Assembly: GCA_946902985.2 (NCBI GenBank)
Contig: OX336388.2
Span: forward strand, 1,506,808,545-1,506,872,544
Length of the DNA stretch: 64,000 nucleotides
Direction: 5' to 3'
DNA from: Meconema thalassinum
Lineage: Eukaryota; Arthropoda; Insecta; Orthoptera; Tettigoniidae
Each line of letters opens with the position of its first letter. Position 1 is the stretch's first letter. Positions 10,510-22,350 of the stretch are shown here, one piece after another. The notes under the pieces are model-generated. The model was not told the DNA's origin, ran no database searches, and saw only the letters and a list, made by a program, of their open reading frames with translations. Both the position numbers and the translations under genes were made by a program.

Positions 10510-11640
10510 GTTTGATTTTTAGCCTACTTTTCACATTTTGTAAAAATGAGGAATAAGTAACTTATGAGATCGATCCGGGCAAATGTGTGTCTTCTAAATG
10601 GCTGCAGCTATCGAAACCAAATTTGGTATCAGTAAAGACCTATACCTGAATATCTCACGGCCATATTTGAAAATTTCGTCAGTGCTATCATTTGCTGACA
10701 AAGCGCAATTGAAATTTGAGCTCTATGTTGAAAATCTCAGAAAGTATCTATGGGAGCTATTCCAAAATTGTCACACGCATAGCTAATAATATTTTAGTTC
10801 CACTTCCAGGAGGCCATATATGACAATGTTGCCAACATGATTCTACGGCTGCTATTAATTCATATTGTTATATGCATGTAACTTCCATACTACGATACTA
10901 TCAATTCGATTTCACGGATTTCGTATGTAGTATGTGTACCATAACATATATGACTATGCGTATTTCAATAGCAACCAGGGCTGCTAACTGTTAATAAATG
11001 CTCTCTCTATTTTTGTATCCTAATAACAATGTATCAATAATAATAATAATAATGTTATTGGTTTTACGTCCCTTTTAACTACTCTGGCTTTTAGAGACGC
11101 CGGGGTGCCGGAATTTCGCCCCGAAGGGGATCTTTAACGTGCCAGTAAATCTACTGACACGGCTCCCTCGCATTTGCGCACCCTCAAATGCCAGCTGACT
11201 GCGCCAGGATACGAACCTGCAACCTTGGACTCAGCAAGCGAGAAACAATGTATCAGAAAACATGCAAGCCAACAGTTCGAAACTTTGCACACGTATAGTA
11301 CATGACATTTTACATTAATTTGGAGTAACTGATATACATCAGTGCTGCCAACATGATTCTAAGCCTGATGATAGGTCCAATTTTTAAATACATGTAACTT
11401 CTATACTTACAAATGGATTTAATCCAAAGTTGGCGCATTAATAGATAATAATATTTGAGATTAATTCTGGGGAACACATACATGACACCGTTGCCAACAT
11501 GATTAAACGCGTGCTGATATATCCAAACTCTAACTGCATGTAACGGTATTACTATGCTTTGGACTTCAACCAAAATTTGTATGTGTATTCTGTACCTTAC
11601 AATATATTCAGAGTCACCAGGGGTGCCAATTGTAGTGCTC
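10510..11640 (-). repeat. second family-C relative, interrupted by SINE-H2
   Basis: Opens with tttttagcctacttttcaca and aacttatgagatcgatccgg, the reverse complement of a family-C-like 3' end. The blocks share a gccaacatga-type motif at 10831, 11347 and 11493. After subtracting SINE-H2 and its TSD (219 bp) the spacings are about 297 and 146 bp, and a degenerate motif at 10983 splits the first into about 152 and 145. Confidence 0.5.
11037..11243 (-). mobile_element. SINE-H2, 5'-truncated
   Basis: Minus-strand SINE of the SINE-H1 type (21018-21246). It shares gacgccggggtgccggaatt and ctgacacggctccctcgcat. A 12-bp TSD, aacaatgtatca, is at 11025-11036 and 11244-11255. The head is truncated after the B box. 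Confidence 0.88.
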
Positions 11641-13180
11641 CATTAGACTACACTATTGCTGGTATATTTCGAACTAATTAGAAATGTTAGTATTACCACT
11701 TAATTTCGTCATTGTTCTACATACGTATACATAGATTACATAATTGGCATGTTCACATTTAAGAAAAGTAGGCTCTTTAGTTCGTCACAGAACTACTTGT
11801 TAAGATGGAAGGAAAGACATCCGCATTTCTCTGTACTATAATCCCATTATCGAAAATGCTGTAAATGAAATTTACTTAGGCGTTGACTGTTGTGATGCTA
11901 AGGGAAGACCTGACTCCAGAATCCAAGCGTTTTAGGTTCAAATTCAAACGAGTGTCTCATTCCATTTATCAGTTTTCAGAGTATGGACTTAATGTTTCTT
12001 AATCCTGTGACTCAATGAGTGGCTATAGGCATTGTAGGGAATTCTGACAACACGTGGATTTCTATCACACACTTCCCCCAAGATACGGGTTTGAGATTCT
12101 TGAAAAGGAGGTAGTCGTGTCTTTAATGTCCGTGATCATCTCGGAATTCGCCTGGAGTGGAAGTGGGATGAACAAAATCTACCACTCCAAGGTTGGATTC
12201 TAAATCACCTCGTTTTCAGTTATTCTCACGAAGTTTTGTGAATTTATTTCCAACCCTAATTCCATGATTCATTCCTCCAAGGGACATTATTAAGTTTGTC
12301 TTAGGTAATGAGGTCAGAAGCTTCCATACTTAATCCTGCACTACGCCGACAGCACTTGAATGCATATCGTACTTCCCTAAACGCTAACAATTGGCACGGC
12401 TTTGAAATTGCTTCCTCTCTCCCGTACCATTTAAACTAGGGAGAATATCGTTTGACACTCGCCGTAATAGTGGAAGCATTGCGTCAGCTAATGGATACCT
12501 GAGAATGCTCTATAGAAAATTATTGTTGTATTAGGGCGAATGAATGGACAAGGTAGAACCATGAAATGAAGAGGAAAGACTTGCTTTTCTAAAAGCAGGC
12601 AAACACTAAGGAATGAAAAACTAGAACCCCGCCTCTCAGCCTACACAATATTAGCCAGTCCTTTGGGATGGTTGATAGCAAACAGACAAGCACGAGAATA
12701 GCAGACTGCAGTACATTTCCATTTTGTCCTATAGGGGGAGAAAGGGACGAGAGTTTTCTCAGAGGTGTGCTGACACACTATAGAGAAATTCAATCACTGT
12801 AATTGCGAAAATATTCCTCCTAGCTAAGTGTGTGGTAATAGAGTGGACACATTTTAATATGACGAGCTACCAGACTTGCTACTTGTGTTTGAAGTGTGTC
12901 ATCAAGGAAAATTCTAAATAGTGTTCATGAACCTGCGGTTTAATTTGATACAGGCGATAGAGCGGTGTAAGTTACACAGGGCACAGTATTTTAGTATTGG
13001 AATCCCAAGTTGAAATACCACGTTTAAGGTACAGTTCGAAGGGTACAAAGATTGGATTTGCGTAACGTGTTTCCAAACTGCTTTTATTCTGAGTGTGTGT
13101 AAGTGTGAAAAGGGGGGGGGGGGGGTTGATAGCGCAACAGTCAAGTCCATGTGCTAAACTATTTAATACTGCGGCGAAGT
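11641..13180. other. unassigned stretch with one poly-G run
   Basis: No recognisable gene, TE domain or paired terminal repeats. It contains a run of 14 G at 13112-13125. Confidence 0.35.
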
Positions 13181-13262
13181 TATGTTCGTTAAATCATGCA
13201 CCACGGCCGTGAGGGCAATTGGAGCAGGTCCGGAGATTGTTGGTTCAAATCTGAACACTATT
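13180..13262 (+). repeat. SINE-K head fragment
   Basis: Shares CGTTAAAT and GGCCGTGAGGGCA with the copy at 13828 and ends in a B-box-like GGTTCAAATCTG. Confidence 0.4.
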
Positions 13263-13549
13263 ATTTTTCCTCGTATTAGTCTGTAGTCACATCGAGGGAG
13301 AAATAATAGTGCTCAGTATCGTTTGCAGGATATGCTTGCAATGCATTTTAGTAGGCTACCATACAGGATGCAAGCAGAGAATTATAAAACCTTCCTGATA
13401 GCAACGCTAGTTGGGCTGCATTAAACAATATTATTAGGGGCAGCTGTTTCACCGGGTATATTGATGCGATATTAATCATATTTAAACCTGACAAATATAT
13501 CATTTAGGGCTTTACGAGGTTACTTTTACACACATAAGAGACAATGTTG

Positions 13550-14345
13550 CATCATCATATAAGACATGTTGTTGCTGATGTTTGGGTCTTGAGTCGTTTT
13601 TCTGGTTTGATGCAGCACTCCATGCTCCTCTATCCTGAGCTAATAGTTTCATATCAATGTAGCTACCACACCCTAAATCCAAGGCAGTATATTTATCATA
13701 TTCTTACACTGGACTACACCTACAGTTCTTGTCCTCGACCAATCATTTCCTTTCAGGGTGCCATAGTACCTGTTCCACCAACCAAACTCTTCTCGTCATT
13801 TGCAGTCGCCAGAAACTTTCCCACGGACGGTATAGCCGTGCTCGTTAAATTGCGTACCAGGGCCGTGAGGGCAGCTTCAGTAAGTCCGGAAACACGAGGT
13901 ACGAATCCTGGCGCTGACAGAGGTTATCCTGAGTGTGGCTTTTCTCCGGAATTTTCCACAGTTCCTTTAGTTAATGCCAGTACCTTATTTTAAATTCCGG
14001 GTAACCCACCACATCCATGCCTTTAATACTGCTACAGACACTACCACAGTCTTCACAGATATCAGACAAGTCAAACAAACACCTAACTACACATGGCCGA
14101 TGACCAAGATATCCCAAACTTCTAAAATAAGGTAATAACAACAACATCAACAACAACAAAAGCATCTCTCCTCCCACTCGTCTTAACACCTCTTTATTTG
14201 TAACTCTATCTACCCATCAGATTTTCATCATTCTGCTGTAACACCACATTTCAAATGCTTCTATTATCCTTTTTCTTCTGGGACAACAGGCCAAGTTTCA
14301 CATCTACAGAATGCCACGCTGCAGACAAAGGCTTTCAAAAATAAC
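13550..14345 (-). pseudogene. LINE ORF2 fragment split by SINE-K
   Basis: Positions 14156-14345 translate on the minus strand to an IIEAFEMWCYSRMMKI block followed by WVDRVTNKEVLRRVG, the region C-terminal to the reverse transcriptase. Positions 13550-13766 match the 3' end of the same LINE type, with a CAAACATCAGCAACAAC-like tail on the minus strand. The gap is a SINE. Same family as LINE3 (46973-47345) and the fragment at 42690. The 149-codon frame 13544-13993 on the plus strand is a chimera across LINE and SINE. Confidence 0.6.
13828..14155 (+). mobile_element. SINE-K
   Basis: The head contains GCCGTGCTCGTTAAATTGCG and a B-box-like GGTACGAATCCTGG at about 13899. The 3' end has GGCCGATGACCAAGAT followed by an (AAC)n-like tail at about 14127-14155. 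It lies inside a LINE fragment. No clean TSD was found. Confidence 0.55.
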
Positions 14346-14945
14346 ATAAATGTTACATTGCTTTCTGAACTGGATTAAGGGAAGTATTCATAGCAGAAGA
14401 AAGGATATACTGTAACAGCCTCCATGTCCTCTTTCTCTTCGCTCTATAGTATACGAATGATAAAACGTGGGATATGCATCACCGAGTCTTGTACAGTACT
14501 AAAATGATTGATGGGGCCTGCTTAGCTTCGTTTATTTCGGTGCGCTATGTTAAATGGTCAATAAAAGTGTTTGAAGAGTAATGTGGCTGAATATACCGAA
14601 TAATTACCGTTCCAAGAGATAAATGATTGCGCATATATTTTAATCAATAGCAGTATTCAAACCATGCCACATGCTATAAGAATTCAGTCGGAACAGTTCC
14701 ATTAACTAACTGAGTGCACACATATTTTACTCACTGTTATTGAAGCCAATATGTACGGTACGATTCCTTTAATTGGGATTCCCATTTTTCAGTGCTGGTT
14801 AAAGGCACGTCTCTTTCAGGCAGTAAAATTAACAGGTTCAGAAAATACCTCCTTCAACCTAGATGAAAAACTAGATCAAAAGGAATTCTACACTTCTGAT
14901 ACAAGCATTTCAAGGGGAGTTAATTTTGATTTTGGCAGTATCCTG

Positions 14946-15655
14946 CTGTTTATTTTCGAAGATCCCGCGCCAATCTCACAAAATGCCACCACTGAACTCT
15001 GTTTTGGGTGAGATCTTGCCAGTTGTCCACATTCAGATGTCTACGAAGTTTGGAGAACTCACTTTTCCACCAACTTCGTGGTCTTCCTAGTGGCCTTTTT
15101 CCACTTGGCTCTTCTTTAAAGATTTGTAAGACCATCCTATCATCTCCCATCCTTAGTAAATGACCAGCCTATTGAAGGCTTCTGGAGTTAATGACGTTGA
15201 GTATTGGTACTTACTGTGATAGTGAGTGTATGTCTTTATTGATAACTTTTTCGAGCTTTGAGATGCGGAGTCAAACAATGGACTAATATTTTCGTATACA
15301 CTTTATTTTCGAAAACCTGCAACTGGTGTTTATCCTGTTTATTTTTTTACTCTGTGATTCTGCACCATAAGTTAGAAGTGGCATAATGATTGTATTTTAT
15401 ATTTTCAGTTTTGTATTTCTCGTCCAAAATTTTGATCCCAATAAAAACTACAGAGAGTAGTACACATTTTAGCATTCTGTATTCAAACTTCAATTTCCGC
15501 TTCTCTATGATTCTGTTCGTCAATCATGACTCCTAGTATTTGAAATGTTCAACCCGCTCAAAACTATGCTTTCCAATAAGAAGAGGTAACCGATTCCCTA
15601 ACACGTCAATATTCCTCTTCATTACCATGTACTGAGTTTTTTGGTCATTAATTCA
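14946..15655 (-). pseudogene. LINE ORF2 3' fragment
   Basis: The minus strand reads, from right to left, a KYLG-type post-reverse-transcriptase region (near 15540) and then a C-terminal GRPR region at 14950-15150 containing TGKRPLGRPR-like residues (SGKRPLGRPRSWW). Several stops and frameshifts break it. Non-LTR retrotransposon, clade unresolved. Confidence 0.55.
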
Positions 15656-16258
15656 TTACTATATTTTATTCTCTGTGGGACAAAACACATGCATATGCTT
15701 TTGTTTGTCAAGGGTATGCAGTCATATATTTTATTAAATCAATAGATGAAACTCAAGTATCCCATTTCCCTGGCGTAAGTTTCCTTAATGTATACCATAA
15801 TAGCATAACAATAGAATGATAGCCAAAAGCACTGAATAATTGGTTTAGTTATACACAAGGCAAGAAATAGATAATACGAACAACTGTACTTCTTCATAAT
15901 GACCTGTCGAAGACAGTAAAGGTCACATCCCAGGGAGAACATTATCATCATAGCCTATATATAATTTCAGTTCTGTAGATTCCCTTTCGGGCAACTACAA
16001 GTAATCGATCGTAACACATGAGCATTCCAAAGAAAGAGAATTACCCGTAGTAGTGATGAATTGCCAACTGATTTCATAAATATTGACAATTGGTTTATAA
16101 ACAAATTAATGTTTAAACAAATAAACAAAACGATGGTCCCTGTCAGAACTGTGTCGCGTCAAGCCCAAATAACAGTTAAGCTTGGCCCGTGCAGAACTGT
16201 GTGGCATCGAGCTTCATTGTTGTGCGAGCATAATGTACAACGACAATAATGTTGATAT

Positions 16259-16285
16259 GCGAGATTTCTCGCGTGTGTGCCCTAG
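16259..16285 (+). mobile_element. Helitron-like 3' terminus
   Basis: A perfect 6-bp hairpin, GCGAGA-TT-TCTCGC, at 16259-16272 lies 9 bp before CTAG (16282-16285), followed by T. It resembles the terminal hairpin of the Helitron-like element ending at 32711. The 5' end was not located. Confidence 0.5.
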
Positions 16286-16314
16286 TATTTATATCTTTCA
16301 AATACGTTATAATA

Positions 16315-16480
16315 ACGTAGTTTGATGTGTTTCATTCAGTCAACACGATTTATTAATCTCATGTACAACTTTTTCAGGGTTGGGGAATAACCCACAATTG
16401 GGTACAATCGTGTTGACCGACTGAAAAACATTAAACTACGTTTGCTAAGGCTACACTGAAAAATGGCTTCAAACACCATA
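16315..16480 (-). mobile_element. family E, copy E1
   Basis: A 166-bp element. Its reverse complement starts TATGGTGTTTGAAGCCATTT, then has one copy of TTTTTCAGTCGGTCAACACG, a core, and an inverted copy of that arm ending ACTACGT. It is flanked by an 11-bp direct repeat, acgttataata, at 16304-16314 and 16481-16491. The design matches E2 (39228-39488). Confidence 0.7.
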
Positions 16481-16819
16481 ACGTTATAATAATGTTCGCC
16501 ACATCGTCAGTAGTTTCCGCGTCTTAACCATAGCACACATCATCGCTATGAATGAAATTTCAATACATTTTGTAAATTACTTCCCAGGAAGTAACGCACG
16601 TAACTTCAAAAGCACGAGCTTTGTTTTGTGTTGTTACAGTTCATTGACACAAAGGAGAAAGCCGGCAGTTGTCTCATTCCCAGCAATTTTGATTAATTCA
16701 CTCCACAATGAGTAGTTTTCAAATCTAATTCAGGCATGGCTGTTATGCGGGCTTGACGCAACGCATATCTGCCACACAGTTCTGGACGGGCCAAGCTTAA
16801 CTGTTATGTGGGCTTGCTT

Positions 16820-18076
16820 AAAAACAAACATATCAAAAAATATAGCACGTTCAAGAAGACACATTTTACAACAAATAAGTTATATGAGAGTAGAAATAAT
16901 AATATGAGAAGATTGGTCCAACTAAACAAGCAACAATGTGGTACCAAAGAACATCAAAGCATAAAGAAAACAAAACCATTCCTCAGTCTCGATCTGCTTT
17001 ATTTAGCGCCAAGTACGGAGAACCGACTTCAAAACTGTTCGATGTAAGAGACGTGGATGTTTTGTTTGTTGATGATGTGGTATTGGATAGGCTTTAAGCC
17101 AATAGGACGGTCCCTATGAAATGGCGAAGGCCTGATAGGAACAGACGTGGTTTTGATATCAGACAGATCCATAGGTAGGTGGGGTTTAGAGTATGTCTTC
17201 AACGCCATTTAGAGGCTGGACTGACTTGCATATATTCTGCAACGTCGTTGCTCTCTAACCCGAGAAACACCTTGTAAAATACAAGACAGATGACCTCGCT
17301 GTTCCGCCAATTAAAACAAAAATAACTAACTTGTAAAATAATGATTACGTAAAATAATGATTACGTACGCTTGTCTGTATTTAAATGCTGGGAATCAGTT
17401 AGAGCCTGTGACTATCATTGAAGAGATTGGGAAAATTGATAGAAATACAATATTTGAGTATATAGAAACCTTCGATCTTTTAGTATCTAAAATATTATGC
17501 AAATGTAATAATTACACCATCCAACTCCCTAAGTAGCACTTAAAATTTAAACCTCACTTGGCCCCTCTGTACAAAGTTCATGTGGATGCAGTGTGTTGTT
17601 TGGTGGATCTAATTCAGCACGACACCGTACTATCACGTGAACTAGACATATTTGATAGGTCTTGATTGGCTAGTTTCTCTACTGGACCGAGATAAAAGTT
17701 AGGGTAGAAGCGGTAATCTTCAGTAAACAGTGGACCTTTGCACGCAAGCAAGGGATCTTCACTGTACTGAACCACGTACTCTAGCCGACCTAGCTTTTAA
17801 CTCCAATGAATATTTAGAGAAAATTATTGTAATGAGAGGTAACTAAATTCAATTCATAACTATATCTTCAATTTGGTACTAAACTCACAGAACAATTACG
17901 TTCATTTCCGAAAATGTCAAAATACATCAATGTTTGTCAAACGCAGCCTACAATACGAACAAGCTTGCATTACTTCGACCATTCACGGAAGCAATGAAAT
18001 TTGACAAGAATGGGTACAAATTAATTAATAATGACACGTTTGCAGACATTTACTTGTAGGGTGTATGGAAATACTC
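16820..18076. other. unassigned stretch
   Basis: No supported gene or element. A 79-codon frame at 16808-17047 has no recognisable motif. Confidence 0.3.
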
Positions 18077-18103
18077 GGGGGGGGGGGGGGGGGGGGGGGG
18101 GGG
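18077..18103 (+). repeat. 27-base poly-G run
   Basis: Uninterrupted G27, long enough to form G-quadruplexes on the plus strand. Length in assemblies is often unreliable. Confidence 0.9.
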
Positions 18104-18429
18104 AACCACAATAAATATTGCGGCTGCTAACACCACGATTTGACTCTCCGATCTCCAGACTTCCAGATCTCCCTAGCACTCTTGGTATTTGACTCAGCGC
18201 GCGTTGATACTCTGCAGGTTCTTACGAGATGTTACAAAACATAAGACCAATACGACACTTCTAGATAACTGGTGGGAACTTTGCATAGCATGCTGAGAAT
18301 CAAACTCAACAATGCACGGTTGTAAGTTTGATAAAGTGCCTTTACACACTTTAGGTAGTGACGGTATCCATTGGACGGGTTTGGCTTTAATTGAATACAT
18401 TCCAGTATACACAACTAAATAAAAATAAA

Positions 18430-19725
18430 ATAAATCAGCCCTACAAATCCCATAAGGGCTATGGCCTTCTGCATTGCAGGGACAGAGCTCAGTTTTTACT
18501 CATCAGGTGAGCAAGTCCTGAGGAGCGTAATTTGATCCAAATGTTCCCGTTGTTCTAGCGTCGGCGCACTTAATACTTCTTGGTGTGGTTTCCTGTAGGA
18601 GACTTGTCACTTCTGTATCAGGTAGCAGCTTCTTCCCTCTTTGGATGTTTGCCTACACTCTAAATGCCTCATCGCGGAGTTTTTCGGGAATGATACACAC
18701 TTTCTTCTTGTTGTTCTTCTTATTCTTCTTCTTATTCCTCGTCTTCTTTTTCTTTTTCTAGTCCCTATTCGTTTCGGATGTCGGCAACCATCTTGGCTGT
18801 GGTTTGTCTGTTCTGAGCAGTTTGGAATAACTCCTCCGATGTACTGAGCGTCCAGTCTCTGAGGGTTTTTTAGCCAGGAGATTCGTCTCCTACCTACACT
18901 TCTCTTTCCGGATATTTTTCCTTGCCGTATTTCTTGCAGTAGATGGTATCTGCTTCTGTTGAGCGTAATGTGTCCGAGGTATTGCATCTTTCTCGTTTTT
19001 ACAGTGACCAGTACTTCCTTACCATTTCCCATTCCTCGAAGGATCTCTGCATTTGTGATATGATCTGCCCTTGATACTCTCAGTATCCGTCGATAGTAGC
19101 ACAACTCAAAGGCCTCTAATTGATTTTTGAGTGACTTTGTTAACGTCCATGTTTCTACTTCGTAATAAAGACCATAACACACATATCAGCGAAGAAGTCT
19201 AGTTTATGTGGTTTGTTTGAACTCCCGATTTTTAAATAGTTTTCCCATTTTGTTGAACCCAGTCCTAGCTTTACCGATGCGGGTCTTCACTTCATCTAAA
19301 TTATCCCATTGATCATTAACGATGGTTCCAAGATATATGTATTTCCGGACTTTTACAACAGGCCTTTGATTGAATACAAGTTGACATGTAGTGCTTACAT
19401 TTTTGCTTAGGACCATAAATTTGATATTCATTATATTCTTGTCAAGACCATAGTCGTGGCTAGTTACTACAATTCTGTCGATGAGGTATTATAAACTTTC
19501 TGGTCTATCTGAAAAAATTACAGCTTCGTCCACGTACCGAATGTTATTTAACCATTGGCCATTTCTATATCTTCTAGTGATTCTCTGAAGATATATTCTG
19601 AATAGATGTTAAATAGTAATGGAGACATTATACAACCCTGCATTTTGCGTATTGTCCCCTCTCAACACCACTATCAGTCCATAATTTGTTATTGTATTTG
19701 AAAAAATTACCCGCTTCCATTATAC
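18430..19725 (-). pseudogene. LINE reverse transcriptase fragment
   Basis: From right to left on the minus strand: a GC-MSPLLFN-IYSEYIF-like block near 19620; a catalytic box near 19550 reading RYVDEAVIFSD where RYADDTVIFSD is usual; VRKYIYLGTIV at about 19340; an LEAFELCYYRRILRV block in the frame 18607-19182; and a GKRSVGRR-type tail. A (GAA)-rich insertion at about 18695-18760 disrupts the tail. Broken by stops and frameshifts. The change at the second catalytic aspartate suggests a dead copy. Confidence 0.7.
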
Positions 19726-19849
19726 AGAGTTTTGTTTAATTAGGATATGTCATTAACTTTGCAAGTTTATAAACATAAATGACCTTTTAGAAAATACGGT
19801 ATCTCCGCATAATAACAGTGAAAACAGTTTGAAACTTTCAACAATAATA

Positions 19850-20008
19850 TTACAGGTAATAATGATGGTGATGATAATTTTGCTTGTGCGTCCCTTTTAA
19901 CTATTGTGACATTAAAGAATTCCGGCTGCAAGAACTTTGCCCTGATGAGAATCATTAACTTGCCAGTAAATCTACTGGCCTTCAAATGGCAACATGCTGT
20001 CAAAACAT
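19850..20008 (-). mobile_element. SINE-H fragment
   Basis: Shares the SINE-H body (gcgtcccttttaactatt, and the ttgccagtaaatctactggc region) with deletions. No TSD recognised. Confidence 0.5.
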
Positions 20009-20094
20009 TCATATGAAAGTTATCTTCGCAACAAATGTTATGTGATAGTGATAGTGGAATACATCCGTCTTATATGGCAGGCTCACGTTATGAT

Positions 20095-20760
20095 ATGAGT
20101 CGTCTAGTTGCAAAACTCGTTTAATCCACTTGTGAATAAGGATCATGTCGTAAAATTATTTATTTAATTATTTTATTTTGTTTTATTTTATTTTACTTTA
20201 ATTTATTTTGTTTTATTTTGTTTAATATTATTTTATTTTTATTTAGATTTTTATTTTTTATTTTATTTCGTTTTATTTTGTTTTAAGTTATTTTTTATTT
20301 TTGTTTTGTTTTGTTTTTTGTTTTATTTTGTTTTACTTTGTTTAGTTTTATTTTGATTTTGTTTTGTTTATTTTGTTTTATTTTATTTTGTTTTGTTTTA
20401 TTTCATTTTGATTTTACAGAAAACAAACATAAAACCAAAAACAAAAACACGAAGCAAATAGCAAAATTCAAAAACAAAAGCAGAAAACAAAAAAACAAGA
20501 CACACAAAGCAAAAAGCGAAATTCAAAAAAGCAAAAGCTGAAAACAAACGCAAAACCAAGAAAGAAAAGCAAAAAGTAAAATTCCAAGCAAAAGCACAAA
20601 GCAAACACAAAACAGAGAACCAAAAACACAAAATAAAAAGAAAAAAGTAGTAAACAACAAACATAAAAGATACGTGAGGCAAAGTCCAGAGAAACGTTTC
20701 TCATGAAAATGATTCTTATTTGCAAGTGGATTAAACGAGTTTTGCAACTGGACGACTCGT
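20095..20760. mobile_element. foldback element with T-rich/A-rich core
   Basis: A 666-bp element. TIRs of about 50 bp share AGTTGCAAAACTCG and TTTAATCCACTTG, inverted at the right end. The interior is about 250 bp of TTTTA/TTTTG-rich sequence followed by about 240 bp of AAAAC/AAAGC-rich sequence, so the whole unit can fold back. A 5-bp repeat, atgat, flanks it (20090-20094 and 20761-20765). Phe- or Lys-rich open frames inside are compositional artefacts. Confidence 0.75.
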
Positions 20761-21017
20761 ATGATAGTTATGTACTCGTATGTAGGCTATACTTAATACA
20801 CAGAGTTAAAAGATTCGATTTTACACCCCTTACGTTCAATCACCTCAACCAACTCCGCCCCCAGTGATTTAATGACATTAATGATATGATGGTTGTCCCA
20901 CTCACATTAGCCCATAAATTTTGGTTACACATTTTAATCTAATGGGCATAATTCAGTTAATTTTGACATGGACATACCGTACCTTGGGATATAATAAACG
21001 TGACCTCGCATTAAGTT

Positions 21018-21246
21018 ATGGAAGTGTCTGTCTGCGTGGCTTAGTGGTAACGTTCTCGCCTGCTGTCCCCAAGGTTGCAGGATCAAATCCTGTCGCAGTC
21101 AGCTGGCATTTGAGGGTGCGCAAATGCGAGGGAGCCGTGTCAGTAGATTTACTGGCACGTTAAAGATCCCCTTCATGCTAAAATTCCGGCACCCAGGCGT
21201 CTCTAAAAGCCACAGTAGTTAAAAGGGGCGTAAAACGAATAAAATT
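21018..21246 (+). mobile_element. SINE-H1
   Basis: tRNA-like head with A box TGGCTTAGTGG (21037) and a B-box-like GGATCAAATCC. The body contains gggagccgtgtcagtagatt. An 8-bp direct repeat, attaagtt, flanks it at 21010-21017 and 21247-21254. Confidence 0.82.
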
Positions 21247-21379
21247 ATTAAGTTTTGTATAATGGTGAATGTGCACGGCTATCTATATTACGAAGAGTAG
21301 CCGCAGGTCGTTTCATAAGACTCCGTAGTCTTTTGCGGTAGACTTTAAATGTCACTGAATTATATCCATCAATTTGAAG

Positions 21380-21616
21380 CGGAGGCAGACAGGTTTTTCT
21401 CCGGGTACTCCGGTTTTCCCTGCCACAATTTCATTTCAGCAACACTCTCCACTATCATTTAATTTCATCTGTCATCTATTTAATAATTTCCCCGGGGGAG
21501 TGCGACAGGCTTTGGAAGCCGGCACAGTTCATATACTCGCAGTTAGTTGGGGGCTTCTTTCGTTCCTTTCCCTGACCCGGTCGCTCGACTGGAAGCAGGC
21601 TGTGGATTTTCATTTC
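21380..21616 (+). mobile_element. SINE-F, 5'-truncated
   Basis: Starts inside the SINE-F body (CGGAGGCAGACAGG), lacking the tRNA head. An 18-bp TSD with one mismatch, atatccatcaatttgaag, is at 21362-21379 and 21617-21634. The full-length relative is at 44967-45293. Confidence 0.88.
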
Positions 21617-22039
21617 ATATCCGTCAATTTGAAGAATTATAAGGGAAATCGAGGCGCAGATACGAGTGGGAACTCGGTATTTTCATTGCTCATTTTTCTG
21701 ACGTTTATTTTATTATCCTTTACGACCCATGTCATGTAGAATTTTAGTAAATTTCTAACATAATAATTGCTTAATACTTCACTAAAAAGTACTTCATTTG
21801 CTATTGGAATCAGGGAAGACAGAGCTGGGATACCATTGATTGCTGTACATAGGCCTACTGTATAATATGAGTACATGTGTAAGCAAAGTGTAATGCACGG
21901 ACGTATGTTTGGTTGCATACAATAAAACCAATTCGTCCAGACATGGTGTTTGAACAAGAAAGAACATTTGGATTTAAAACTTTTCATTCTATCTCCGCCC
22001 GTTGTTATGTACGTAGAAAACAAACAAGCGGGATTCGAA

Positions 22040-22350
22040 TGTGGATGAGTAGGTAGCGCGCTATCGGCTTTATTGTTGTGACTGCGCTGCAAGGCTTGGC
22101 TAGGCACAGGGCGCATGGCAGTTCTTGTCGAGCAACGAGCGCGACTACATCGCTCCGTGCCGGGGTTCTGTCAGTGTGGGGGAGCAGAGCCGGCGAACTA
22201 CACGTGTCTTGTTAGTGCAGTGTTCCCGTGTGTCGTGCGTTGCGTTGCGTTGCGTTAAGTGGAGTGGCCTTCATTCATCATTGTGTGTCACCGAACTTCC
22301 TCTTCTTTCCATGGTATAACATCATCTACTTAACGTGCCGACACTTCCTG
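22040..22350 (+). promoter_or_regulatory. candidate CpG-rich promoter and non-coding first exon
   Basis: GC and CpG content rise sharply relative to the AT-rich surroundings. An arthropod-like initiator, TCAGT, is at 22171-22175, and a GCGTT run at 22238-22256 lies inside. The stretch ends in TTCCTG|GTGAGTACTT, a good splice-donor match at 22350/22351. The open frame 22125-22319 stops at TAA just before the donor, so a translated product is unlikely and a 5' leader fits better. No downstream exon is visible in the window. No TATA box or clear downstream promoter element was found. Confidence 0.4.

Larger units (their letters stand above)
16160..16815. repeat. inverted-repeat pair enclosing a family-E element
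   Basis: About 50 bp at 16160-16210 is inverted at about 16765-16815; the shared core is AACAGTTAAGCTTGGCCCGT. The roughly 555-bp interior holds a Helitron-like 3' end (16282-16285) and family-E copy E1. It may be a foldback element or two opposite copies of one repeat. Confidence 0.55.

Noticed and set aside
13544..13993. 149-codon plus-strand open frame
   Set aside because: It crosses the junction between a minus-strand LINE fragment and SINE-K and has no domain of its own.
20311..20747. Lys-rich and Phe/Cys-rich open frames
   Set aside because: Compositional artefacts of the T-rich/A-rich foldback core.
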